64,000 nucleotides of DNA from the NCBI GenBank assembly GCA_014904845.1, contig MU119403.1:37718-101717 (forward strand). Reading direction: 5' to 3'. The stretch is from Acephala macrosclerotiorum. Its lineage: Eukaryota > Ascomycota > Leotiomycetes > Helotiales > Mollisiaceae. A program made the position numbers and the translations under genes. Below the pieces are notes generated by a model. It did not search any database, was not told the DNA's origin, and saw only the letters and a program-made list of their open reading frames with translations. Shown piece by piece: positions 1 through 10,659 of the stretch; positions within the stretch are counted from its first letter, which is position 1; each line of letters begins with the position of its first letter.

Positions 1-192
1 GATGACCAGGTTCTGAATTCGCAAGGAAAGAAAGGAGCGGCTACGTCATTAAAACCTGTGATGGAATAAATTGATGATTGTAGGTATGGGAAGCGGGGAT
101 AGGCGCAGAACGTATGCTTTAGATTAGAGGAAGACCAGCGGAAATTAAGCGTCAAGACTCAGAACACTAACATAAAAACATATAATCGTTTC

Positions 193-2450
193 TCATACCA
201 AAACCAACTCAACCGCTTTCTCTTCATTTCCTAGCCACGACTCCCCTTGCATCAAGCCTTCAATGTAAGCTGCTCCAACAACTTCGTAAGTATTTGCCTC
301 ATTCCGGTCTACAAGTGTTCTCAAAATCATAGGATATCTGAACCCAGACAAAAGAGCGACAACATCGCCCTTCCTCAGAGCCGGATATCCCGTCCCCAAA
401 CGGCTGTATTCAGTCTCGAAGAAGATTCGTTTTCCAGCAAAAGCGGCGATACGCTCAAGATGATACTCATATAGACCCTCAGTCGCAAGTGCAGAGCGTA
501 TATAGACAGCAGCTTCTAGAACACTAAAGCCTTCCAGGACGTTAAGTCTGTTCATCAGAAGGGTGGTCCAGGCGGAGAACAACTGCTGATTCTCGGATCG
601 ATGCTCAGAGGCAAGGCTTTCGGAATGCGTGATATTGAACAATTTATCAATGTCTGGCTTCGATGCGGACAATCTTGAGAATAATGCCCGGAGATTTTTG
701 ACATTATGCACAAGGGCTTCACAATTATCTTCAGTCAAGCCGTGTTTCTCGTTATCATGGATGCTTCCCTCCTTGTCAAAGACAGGAAAGCACAGATCCA
801 CACGGTCCACGACGACGCCTTTCGTCGCTATCATGGGGAGATTCTTGGGGTTTTGGCGAAGATCCAGAGAAGTCCACTCCTGGCCGGATGTCCCGGCACC
901 TATGAAGCCATCAGTTCCATCCTTGCCGCTTCCATTGTTTCTGTTAACAATCTTGAAGCTAGGCTGGGAGTCTCCAGCTGCTTTGAAGTCTCCCGTACAG
1001 ATTCTATGAAGGGTCCTACTCCAATCTGGAACCCATGATGGTCCTCCAGCTATGTATGGCATCGATGTTTCGACCAGAAATCCCAAAGACCCATGCCATC
1101 TGATCAGGCCGCAGGTAAACTCTGTATATACCTGGGACGGCGATTTCGTATAGTCAGGCCTCTGGATTGGGATTCCCAGCTCTTCGAAGATCCCATACAG
1201 GGCGAAAACTTTGTCAACCGCCAGCTTAGCATCTCGACTTCGAAGTTTGTTCATGATTACAGGAAGCTTCGATCGAATGGAAACTTCCCAAGGTGGGAGT
1301 GTGCCTGGAGGTCTCGCAGGCGCTTCCGGCGTGATCACTCGTGTCAACAGGCGTGTGAGTATGATCAACAGCAACCACACGGAATTCAGAGGCCGTTGTC
1401 CCGAAAGGATACGCACAGCGATGAAAGCAATGATCAAACTGTCTTGAATCTTGCCAATCAGACGGTTTTTACTCTCCAGCAGATCCAAACATTGGTGCCA
1501 GATGCCGGCCAAGACTCCTGTTCCCTGGATCCAGTTTCTCACATTCCCTCGCATATCGATATACTTTCGAGATTGGTCAATCCAAAAAGACTCGGCTGTG
1601 AGGGCTGAATTGAAGATATTAGCAAAGGCATCGTTCGACCGATTGCGAGGGAGATTCCTCGCTCTCAAAAGAGACCAGCTGACATCCACCCATCTCAAAG
1701 TTTTGGATCCACAAATCGCAAGAGGTTCGTTGGCCATAACGACTTCTTGTAGAGTCCACATCCGGCCAAACCAGTCTCTGTTGATGACATCCTGAATGGC
1801 GGCTGGATTATACATAGGGTGCGGCTTGCTTTTGAGGCGATGCTTTTCTACGATAAGTAAGTAAATAATCTCTTTGTTATGATGGTGAATGGGTGCAGCT
1901 GACCGATTAACACAGGTAGCAATCTCCACGCCTTCAACAACTCGCCTGGGGCCATAAGTCCTGGGAATGCTTTGAACCTTGCTCCAAGTAGAACGCTGAC
2001 ATCTTTGGTCGTATGTCTCATCCACTCAAATGCTTCGTCAGATTCTTTGGTGCCTTTCCCTAACCAGATGTAGACTCGGCTTGCTGTGCCGTATATATCG
2101 CGCATCAGAGGGATCTGAGAACCTTTCTCCAGGTCATCATCCTGATTGATGCAGATCGCATCAACCCAAATGCTACGGACATTGAAGATGTGTCGTAAAG
2201 TGGATAGTGCGTCGTGGCAATTCTGAGTGATCGGTATCGTCTTGCCCGAGCAAATGATCTCTTGCGATGGATTAGCAGCATCCGGTCCCCACGTGTACGA
2301 AAGAGCTGCGAAAGATGGACTTCTGTCGAGAGAGCGAACCTCGAGAGTCCCTCGCAACGGATTGCGACCATCATAGCCACTCAATTTCAGTACGCGGATG
2401 CAGCGCTCGCCAAGGAGAGATATCGGAGTACCGGCTGTCGCCTCCGCCAT
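193..2450 (-). CDS. HET-domain (heterokaryon incompatibility) protein
   Basis: Predicted 733-residue protein in two exons, 2450..1904 and 1847..193, joined by a 56-nt phase-1 intron (1848..1903, GTCAGC...CGTAG) whose removal restores one frame. The N-terminal third carries the HET hallmarks: ALSYTWG at about residue 50, WVDAICINQ at about 115, MRDIY and VYIWLG soon after, and DWFGRMWTLQEVV just past the intron. HET domains trigger cell death after fusion of incompatible hyphae; the rest of the protein is the long variable C-terminal region usual for these genes, including hydrophobic stretches near residues 250-290. The start is the ATG 30-odd codons before the first HET motif. No internal stop or frameshift was seen, so this looks like the only undamaged HET gene in the window. 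The donor GTCAGC is weak; a slightly different donor is possible. Which partner gene it recognises cannot be told. Confidence 0.85.
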
Positions 2451-3028
2451 TGCATCATTTTCCTTCGCAAGCCGGGGGCTTTACATTGCGCGAGGGGATT
2501 GTTGCATGAGAGTGTGGTTGTGAAATGAGGAGATGGAAAAGATTCAACAAGATTCGAGGTCAGCTGCATCACTGCCAAGCACCAGCCACGTGACACTTTA
2601 CTTCAGCAAGACGATTCTGGTTCGAGGATCAGCGCTTTTGAAGGCGCTAATCTTCACTACGGAATAGCGAATTATAGATGAAAAGGTACATCCTCCAAAA
2701 TTTTGCGCGGGAAGACAGCCACCTCACAAGCTGTCCACTTGGCTTGGATGACAGATGATTAACATTAAATGCAGACACTAGGAGGGTATCGCGTAGGTTG
2801 TTAGCACAACAGCTAGATAGTCCATAAATACTGTATTTATTGTTCTGAGCTCTCAGACTCTTCTTCTTTCCTTGAGAACCCTTCTCGTATCTTTCTTTCT
2901 GGTACAACTATCACTAATTTTGCAGTATCTATGAGGATGTTATACTCGCAGCCTCCAATCTCCTTTCACAACTCCATATGCTTTGGATGTTTTTATTCGC
3001 AGCTAACTTCAGCACTCCTAGCTCGAAC
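2451..3028. other. Intergenic region between HET gene and 2EXR array
   Basis: Divergent spacer holding the putative promoters of the HET gene (minus) and of the first, dead 2EXR copy (plus). Short reading frames here show no recognisable domain. A TATA-like stretch and CT-rich runs occur near 2860-2930, but no specific site can be assigned. Confidence 0.4.
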
Positions 3029-3751
3029 ATGGCCACCTCTACTCTAGTCGAAGCTAGGGCGATCCCTATGACCTTCAGCAAATTCGAGAAACTCCCAACC
3101 AAGCTTAGACAAATGATTTAGATACTCGCGTTACCTAGTGGTCCACGAGTCATCAGAATTACCGCCGAAATGATGCGGCCTAGCGAAGAAGTCGCTCAAA
3201 TTGAGGCTGATGGCAGTGCCCCACTCATTCTTCGCGCATGCGTAGACTCTAGAGTTGCTGGATTCAAGATCTACAAGCCGTTGATCAGGATGCATCCGAA
3301 CGTCAAACAGCAATACATCGACTAGACTGTGACACTCTTTACGCAAAGAACATCTCTACTCTTAATGCGCTTGTTGAGCCCATCTGGTCTAAAGCCGTGA
3401 GTGAGCAATCGGTGCAACAAAATCTCCGCCATTTGATGCTTGGTGAGGATATCGGGCTCCGGAAATGGTCTGCAGGATACCTACGCATTCGCAGGCTCGC
3501 TAGGTTGAAGACTATTACCCTGACCTTTGACGCCGAGGCTGAAGACAAAGATTCAGGTGCGAAGGATGATGAAGCTTACAGATGTCGAAGAGCACGAAAG
3601 GCCATATGTGCCAAGAGACCGCAGGAGGAGCACCCTGACGAAATTGCTTTCCTCTCCAGCGCTGAGACGGAGCGAAAATTCTTGAATGGAAGGGCGTGTT
3701 CGCTACTCCTGTAAATGAACCAACGCTAATATTTCCAAGGACGCTACCTAG
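3029..3751 (+). pseudogene. 2EXR-domain family, copy 1 (pseudogene)
   Basis: Dead member of the tandem 2EXR family. From the ATG at 3029 the 2EXR opening (F-x-x-FEKLPT-K-LRQMI) is readable, but the conserved Trp that follows is TAG (3119..3121). A second conserved Trp (after YID) is TAG at 3323..3325, and one base is missing just after it, so the rest is read in another frame: DTLYAKN, then LRHLMLGEDIG and an LKTITL segment, as in the other copies. Even the 3' end is alignable: a 46-nt segment (3694..3739) ending in CCAAG, then a four-codon exon with stop at 3749..3751; its donor reads GC in place of GT. Both nonsense codons are TGG to TAG, a RIP-type change. The family has no known molecular function beyond the 2EXR domain. 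Confidence 0.8.
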
Positions 3752-4847
3752 TTTCATCTGTTGGATACCAAACGGCGTTTTGGATATTATGAAGAGTCTG
3801 GCTATGGGCATGATGCCGTGGAGGCTACTATGGGGAGTAATTAAACAAAGAAAAGGTAACTCTGTTATTTCAATACTTCACAGTCGATGACGAGACAAAG
3901 AAACGAGAGAAAAACCTGCCCTGTGGCATTAAACCCAGGTAAGAGGACCGGGGGCCAATGTTTGTACATTTACCCCTTACCATGTCTGGCAGCTGGGATA
4001 CCCGAGGTTTTTAATCCAAGCTCACCAAATGAAGGGTTCTACAAATTAAAATAAGAAAAAATTCAAAATCAACATTCATTCTGTGCATTCATGATGCTCA
4101 GTTCTTTAATTACCCACTTCGGGCTGCCGCAGTAATAATCTTGAATTATAAGGAAGAGACCTCGTATCGGGGGGATGTCCAGCACGAGGCAGGTTCAACG
4201 AGAGAAAACCAGAATCGTTCCCTTAGGACTCTTTACGCCTGTAGTGCTCTTCATTCAGCTACTAATATGTTAATATTTGATTATCTTCGCATTTGGTATC
4301 TATACCTTATCGGTTGCTTAGAAGTATATTGCTAGTCAGAATGCATGCAGTGCTCTTGAAAGTCGAAATCAGAGGTACCGGCAGAATCTAATGTCTAAAG
4401 TGCTCTGCTCATGCCCGTTTTGGTGGTCCTCCAATCTCTACTGCAAAGCTCTGGTTTTGACGTCAGCGCGGACAAGCTCTTCTGCAAGAGGCTGCTCAAA
4501 GCGCGTGCCGAATTCAAATATTACATTTCTCCGCTCGGAACATCAACACCTTTCTATCAACAGCGAATTATTTTTCGGAACATCCGGAAATTAAGAACCC
4601 GCCTCCTTACATAAATATTGCCTTGTTGCATTTTTGCACGCAAAGGGTAAGGAAATTGCAATCGTTGATATGCGCGCGCTGATTTCGCAAGACTCCTCGA
4701 CTCCGACCCTCAACGTCAGCGCCACCAGGTCTTTGCACATCCACCAGCTCCCCTCGGAACAGTCGCAAGAGTTATTTGCGATTTTCGGTCCGCTGCCGAC
4801 AGAAACAATCGAACATTTGTCCAATCCAACATAGTAGAGCAGCCAAC
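3752..4847 (+). other. Intergenic spacer, 2EXR copies 1 and 2
   Basis: About 1.1 kb without a supportable gene. Contains AT-rich patches near 4030-4100 and 4260-4330. It must hold the promoter of copy 2, but no clear TATA box or repeat was identified. Confidence 0.4.
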
Positions 4848-5686
4848 ATGTCTTCTTCAAGCGGGTGGGTCCTTCCCTCCAACCTCGCGCCTTTACATTG
4901 TCTATTAATGCTCTTGATACGCTTCAAGCTCTCCGGGTTCTCGTCACTTGGGTGCTAACTTGTGTAGAACACCTCACGCTATTTCAATTGCCACTCCCTT
5001 TACCAGCTTCAAGATCTTCGGCGAGCTCCCCCCAGAGATTCAAGCCGTGGTTTGGGAAATGTCGATGCCTGCCCCTAGGGTCATCAAGTTATCCGGTGGA
5101 GCTTCCTGGGCTGGCGGCAGCCGCAACCCAAACCTTAATGCTGATTACACTATCCCGATCCTTCTTCACGTCAACAAGGACTCGAGAGAAATTGGGTTAC
5201 TGCACTACAAGCTCTTGTTCTTCGACGATGGCCGTAGAGCAAACCTATATGTGGACTTTGCGCGGGATACTGTTTACATCAGGGACATGGGGTCACTCTT
5301 GCGGTCGTTTGACCCTGCTTGGAGCAATTTGACTGGCGATCAGTCTTTCCAACAGAATCTCCGGCACTTGATGTTCGGAGACCTTGGCGACTGCAGCGAA
5401 GGCTCACGAGGAGCTTCTATAATTCGAAGATTCTCAGGGCTTAAAACAGTAGCCTTGAGAAAGGATGAGGACTCTAGTTCTGATGATGATAATACGAAAG
5501 CAGTCAAGGCTGCGGCGAAACAGACGTCTTTTGAAAACGCGATATGCAAGGACAGACCAGAGTTTGAGCATCCCAAGGTTTCACTGATGACGAGGGCTCA
5601 GATGGAGCAAAAGTTCCTGAGCAAACGAGTAGGTACATCAACTCTTAGTCCGAAGACATACTAACAGTTTACAGGACAGGTTATGA
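4848..5686 (+). CDS. 2EXR-domain protein, copy 2
   Basis: Predicted 229-residue protein in three exons: 4848..4864, 4968..5628 and 5675..5686. Intron 1 (103 nt) starts GTGGGT, has a GCTAAC branch site and ends TGTGTAG; intron 2 (46 nt) starts GTAGGT, has an exact TACTAAC branch site and ends TTACAG. Both keep the frame. The 2EXR domain starts at about residue 15 (F-x-x-F-GELPPEIQ, then W and PAPRVIKL) and runs through the LLHVNKDSREIG segment and a YVDFARDTVYIRD motif to LRHLMFGD. An acidic serine run (SSDDD) near residue 185 is poorly conserved. 2EXR proteins are expanded in filamentous ascomycetes; their biochemical role is unknown. Start chosen because the short first exon gives the same MSSS-type beginning as copy 4. 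Confidence 0.8.
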
Positions 5687-6711
5687 ATGTACTCAGCTCG
5701 ATGGAATGAGACTTCGTGTAGACTAGCATGCGGCATATAGCTTCCATATCAACGTGGGAATACGAGGGCAGGACAGGAGGAACGAGAAACCTGACGATTT
5801 ACGACAGGGATGATAACCCGAAACATAGATATGGTACTAAATGGACAAATGGCAAGACTGGGCAGCACTCTTGGATTCTTGTCTCTTGGAGGCAGCCTAG
5901 TCTCTTGAGGTTCTTGGACTAGGCCCACCCGACAAAAGTTTATTGCAGATTTCATAAAAATTCGAAACCCGACTTCTTCACCTCGCATATGTGAAGTCAT
6001 CGAAGCCTTATTCCCTCTTATCCTTTGGCCGGAACAATTCTCAGATGGATTGAAGCTGCCCCTTAAACTTTATAGATTCTCAGTAAGTAGGAGCCTCGAC
6101 AACAAATTCATATTCTCAGCACCTCGATGTTCGAGTGTCATACTACTCCCAATATCAAAACCCCTGGTCCAATTCCTTAGTATTCTGTATATAAAGTGAC
6201 TCCCAGAGACGTCGATCTAATTGATATGAAGCAAATGCTCTCGAAGCTTAAATCAGGGGAGGTCACGAACACTGAAATATGACCATTTCCAATGCTGCAC
6301 CACGGCTGTAACTTTAGCGAGCGCTAGCTCCTTTTACATGGATAGAGGCGCGTGTTGACCTCGAAACGATTTTGTCCACTCCGAACATCACCACCATCCA
6401 TCCAACACGCGCTTTTCGAGACCATCAAACGTTATCCAGGCTTTTGTATGCTTCCCGAACAAGAAGGATCAGAAAGCAAAATACCTCGATTTTGAAAAAA
6501 ATATCTCCATCCACCCCGTAGGTACATTCATCCCTCCAACGCCGCGCCTCCGTGCTGCACAGTGCATTCTTATATCAAATATATAAGGCGATCGGAACAC
6601 TTGTACAGACAGCACAGCATTGGGGCTATAGGTTCAGTGCCTTTGGGCTCCTTCGAGCTTTAGGTCTCGTCATTTGTTACTGACTTTAGCAATTCCAGCT
6701 CGAGCACCGCG
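5687..6711 (+). other. Intergenic spacer, 2EXR copies 2 and 3
   Basis: About 1 kb with no supportable gene. Short open frames at 5728-6000 lack any family signature. A TATA-like ATATATAAG lies near 6578-6586, about 130 bases before the copy 3 ATG, and may belong to its promoter. Confidence 0.4.
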
Positions 6712-7443
6712 ATGACTTCCTCGACCCCGAACGATACCACAGCTATCGGCTTGACCTCCACCGGCGACAATACCTCTACTTCCTCCGAGCTTGGGACATC
6801 CTTCAAGTCCTTCGAGAAACTCCCCACCGAGCTGCGACTAGCTATCTGGTGGTTCGCGCTCCCAGGCCCTCGTATTATCAAGCTCTTTGCCGACATGAAG
6901 CGCCCTGGCGAAATATCCCCAAGAATCCAGACCGAGTCCTCTCCTCCAGGCATGCTTCGAGCCAACACCGAGTCGAGACAGATCGCACAACAGGCATACA
7001 AGCTGTTCTTCACTCAACAGCCCAACGTCAAGCTCCAATACGTCGACTGGAGCAAGGATACCCTATACGTGCAGAACGTTGATACCCTTCGTGCGCTGCT
7101 GGAGCCTGTTTGGGACAAGAACACAGGGGAGCAAGCTATCCAACAGCAATTGAGATACCTCATGCTTGGGGAGGACGTTGGCGAGAGAGCCTATTCATAT
7201 GGCTTTTTGCTCATTCGCAAGTTCACCAGACTCAAACGCATCAGCTTGGCAATCGACCTCGACGATGAGTCCAATACTGAGGACGACAGATCTATCTTGC
7301 TGAAGATCATAAAGTACAGCGCATCCGAAAAGGCTATCTGCAAGCATAGACCAAAGGTAGAGCACCCAGAGATCAGCATCTTCACGAGAAGTCAGATGGA
7401 TCAGAAGTTCTCGGTGGAACAAGTAGGTGCCTCTCATCTGTGA
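6712..7443 (+). CDS. 2EXR-domain protein, copy 3 (terminal splice acceptor lost)
   Basis: Single open exon of 243 residues with a Thr/Ser-rich N-terminus and a 2EXR domain from about residue 28 (FKSFEKLPTELRLAIW, GPRIIKL), then MLRANTESRQIA, the YVDWSKDTLYVQN motif and LRYLMLGEDVG. The conserved terminal donor GTAGGT is present at 7423, and the branch-like CTGAC is in place, but the position equivalent to the acceptor AG (7467..7468) reads GG. As drawn, translation runs through the donor and stops at 7443, giving a C-terminus VGASHL. A substitute acceptor at 7460..7461 or the AG near 7480 could also be used. The domain core is undamaged, so the gene is probably functional. Role unknown, as for the family. 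Confidence 0.75.
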   Translation: MTSSTPNDTTAIGLTSTGDNTSTSSELGTSFKSFEKLPTELRLAIWWFALPGPRIIKLFADMKRPGEISPRIQTESSPPGMLRANTESRQIAQQAYKLFFTQQPNVKLQYVDWSKDTLYVQNVDTLRALLEPVWDKNTGEQAIQQQLRYLMLGEDVGERAYSYGFLLIRKFTRLKRISLAIDLDDESNTEDDRSILLKIIKYSASEKAICKHRPKVEHPEISIFTRSQMDQKFSVEQVGASHL

Positions 7444-7469
7444 ACGAAATAACACTGACAGCTCTCGGT

Positions 7470-8427
7470 ATGGTGCATGAGGGGCAAAAATTGGCGATTG
7501 GATGTGGACTCTGTAATATTTGTATTTTCGATAAAGGGTAAGATAAGAAACGAACAAATGATGACCAAACATAATTATGATACCAAGGAAGGGATAAGGT
7601 ATAGGCTTTTAAGTTGTATTTGCGGAGGAAGCTTGGATTCTTGGGACCTGTAAGCAAGCTCATGTCTACGAGATAGCAGGAAATTCATGGAAAACCGCCT
7701 TCTTCCTATCCATTTGTGATCACCATCTAATGAATGTTGCTATCTTATCGACTTGTGTTACTGAAAATCGAGAACTATAATTGGGCGTCGACTTCTCCTG
7801 TCATTAGAACACACTCGCAAGTAACCTATTGATACTCGGTATATAAACTTGATTCATCGAAAACGCACTGCCAAATAGCGTTATGGGGATATTCCCCTCA
7901 AAGATTACAGCCGGAGTCCCCTACGAGCACTAAAACCAAGCACCGCTATTGATGCCCATATTCTTGATGCACCACTTTTCAATGCAGCAACAGGTTATGA
8001 CGCTGAGATCCAGTGTTTTTTTGGAGGTGCAAATAAAATCATGGATTTTGGCATCCCCGCTTGGCGAGTTGATTTCTCCAGTATCTACGCCTACTAGCCC
8101 TCTTGAGGACAACCCAACCCAACTTAAAATTGTTGAACGCAACACGAAAACAACACCATCTCAAAACCTGCAATAATCCTCGAAGAATAATTGCAAAATC
8201 ATGTCATCGACCAGCCAGCAAGGAGCATTGTCTGAGCTCATTCAGTAAGTCTCTGAATACCATCGCGTGCCTTCCCACTGGTCTTTACAACCTTGTAATA
8301 TCAACATTATTGCCACGACACTTTGCGCCAGAGACAACAAAGACGAACAAGATCTTCAGAGGCTTTGGGCTACATCTCGCGCCGTTGATCTTGTTGATAA
8401 CTAACTTCGCGCAGCAGCATAAGCAAC
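7470..8427 (+). other. Intergenic spacer, 2EXR copies 3 and 4
   Basis: About 0.95 kb. The 187-codon frame at 8103-8666 is an out-of-frame shadow over the start of copy 4. A possible 5'-UTR intron precedes the copy 4 ATG, but I cannot fix its ends. Nothing else is recognised. Confidence 0.4.
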
Positions 8428-9286
8428 ATGTCTGTTGTCTCAACTGCCTCAACTTCCTCAAGCGCTGCGATTACAACGGCTGCTTCGACTCCTTCGACGG
8501 CCTCGAGTGCCTCCCCTGCCGCTACTGCCTCTACCTTGACTACCTCTACCACACCTGGACACTTCCCGCAGTTCAAGAAACTACCCTTCGAAATCAAACT
8601 CATGATCTGGAAAGCCTACACCCCAGGCTCCCGGGTCATCGAGATCTACTCGAATGGTGTAGCTAAACGCAGCGAACTCTATCCCCACCTTCGAGCTAAT
8701 TACACCATCCCAGGCATGCTCTACGCCTGCCACGACTCGAGAGCCGTGGCTTTGAGGACGTATCGTCTGCTGGGCGCTCCTTGGAGTAACATCAAGCCTC
8801 TGTACCTCGACTTGAGCAGAGACATCCTCCTGGTGGCTAACGTTGCCTCCCTCACTGCACTTCTGAGGCCGGTATACCCACTGCGCATCAACAACCAGCT
8901 AATCAGAGACTGCTTGAGACACTTGATGCTAGGAGAGGACATTGGGGACCTGAATTGGCATGCAGGCTATATCATGCTTCGAAGCTTGACCAGGTTGGAG
9001 ACGTTGACTATGGCCATAAATCCTCCACCCCCGAGTGATATCGTTTGGGGTACTGAGGATGGTATCGGGGAGGAAGAAGAAGAGGTCCAGCTCGACCCAG
9101 CGGCTGTAGCTGCTAGATACCAGGCAGCTACTGCTGCAGTCACAACCGCACGAGCGGCTTCGCATAGGATTCCGCAGCTGGACTTTTTGACCAGCTGGGA
9201 GATGTACGAAAAGTTTCGGAGAGAACGAGTATGCATACCCATCCGTTTGGAAACCGAAGACTAACAGTTCCCAGAACGGTGCATGA
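8428..9286 (+). CDS. 2EXR-domain protein, copy 4
   Basis: Predicted 270-residue protein, exons 8428..9228 and 9275..9286, with a 46-nt intron (GTATGC, GACTAAC branch site, TTCCCAG). Exon 2 is only three codons plus stop. The first 40 residues are a low-complexity Ser/Thr/Ala stretch. The 2EXR domain follows (FKKLPFEIKLMIW, GSRVIEIY), then MLYACHDSRAVA, the YLDLSRDILLV motif and LRHLMLGEDIG. A Glu-rich insert (about residue 213) and an Ala-rich stretch precede the conserved C-terminal tail. No lesion seen. It is the most diverged of the three intact copies at its ends, while the core stays similar. Function unknown. Confidence 0.8.
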
Positions 9287-10659
9287 TTCCAAATCTGGGC
9301 ACGAACACAGGTCAGAGATGTCGAAGTACAGTACGAAACAACCAGAGACTTCTACCAGCAACACCAATCAGGCATCGGCCCAGGCTAGGTAAAGGACGAT
9401 ATTGTGTAGAGTAGGACGCCGGCCAGCAGCTTGGATGTCAATGTGAGGATGACGACTCGGCGACAGAACAACTAAAAGACGAGACGAGGTGACGGAGCGA
9501 TAGAAACGTAGTGTAGTGGACATATGGTGCTGTAGATGGGATTGGATACAGTTGTTGTATTCTACGGCACATTGTATGGCCACTGCGCCACTGATGCAGC
9601 CCCCCCGAGCATGAGTTGGATTCATTTTTGAGGTCCTGAACCATGGTTGTCCACTACTATGAATTGAAAAAAAAAAAATTAACATAGGCCCCTTCCAGGG
9701 TCGTGAAAGAGTGAAGTGAAGGTTTGTAGATTGATTCAAGTGTGCTGACAAGGATGAATTCGAAACAGCAGCCTTAACAAGTCAATCAACAAGAGGAGTA
9801 GAGTCAGCATAGACAGCAAATATCGACTCTTCTCATCCAGGTACCGCTAGGTATGAGCACATCCTCTCTTGTGGGAGGTAGACTTTGCTGACGAAAGAGT
9901 TGTGGTGGGAAGTACTCTCTCGTGGGGCAAGGCCGCAGTCAAAGGTTCAGGGGCTGCAAGAACACAAGCGAGCGAGCCCCTGAAAGCTCGACAGGCACTC
10001 TTCCAGGCTTCCAGCCGAGGAACAACGACGACCCGTTTCCAGCCACAGCTCTCCTCACCAATACCGTGACCATCCAAATAATTCGGATATGAAAGAGCTC
10101 CCGGTAGCGACAGTACCGTTCGAGAACTTAAGCTGCCTCACTGACAGTCAGTCAATTGAGCTCCTCAATCGCCGATCGCATGTGGAGACCGTATCGTTCC
10201 CCAAATAGAACCCGGCATTAGTCCTCCTAGCCGGGTCCGAGAAGTATGCAACCTCTCCTGATGTTTGAATGGAGCGATGTTTTGAAACATTCCTGGCATT
10301 CTGTCCACTTTTCAAGAATCACCGCAGCAAGGCTGTACTGGGAGCGAAGATTCTTCAACTTATTAGCTAGACACTGTTCAAATATCTTTCAGCGACTGCG
10401 GATGTTCTTCTTTTGCATGTAGTGTGGGACCGAGATGTGAACATGGAAAGAAATAGGAAATCTCGTAGTCGAGATCTTGGCGGGCTAGGTCATTTGGCCA
10501 GCCACTCTTTCAGTGAAATTTTTGTTGCTTCAGTCGTTCATCATGCTGGTTCCTTTCCTTCTTGCCAGCCTTGCAACCACTCCTGTCCTGCCCACCAACC
10601 GTGACCTGCCTCGCTCAATCTATCAAATTATCAAAAGCATACAGGACTAAATCCAAGGC
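9287..10659. other. Gene-free stretch
   Basis: About 1.4 kb with only short, unsupported reading frames on both strands. It contains a poly-A run near 9667 and, beyond about 10600, sequence leading into the carboxylesterase relic. I see no repeat or RNA gene here. Confidence 0.4.

Noticed and set aside
8103..8666. 187-codon frame with Cys-rich end before and over 2EXR copy 4
   Set aside because: Its 3' half is the out-of-frame reading of the Ser/Thr/Ala-rich start of copy 4; the 5' half has no support.
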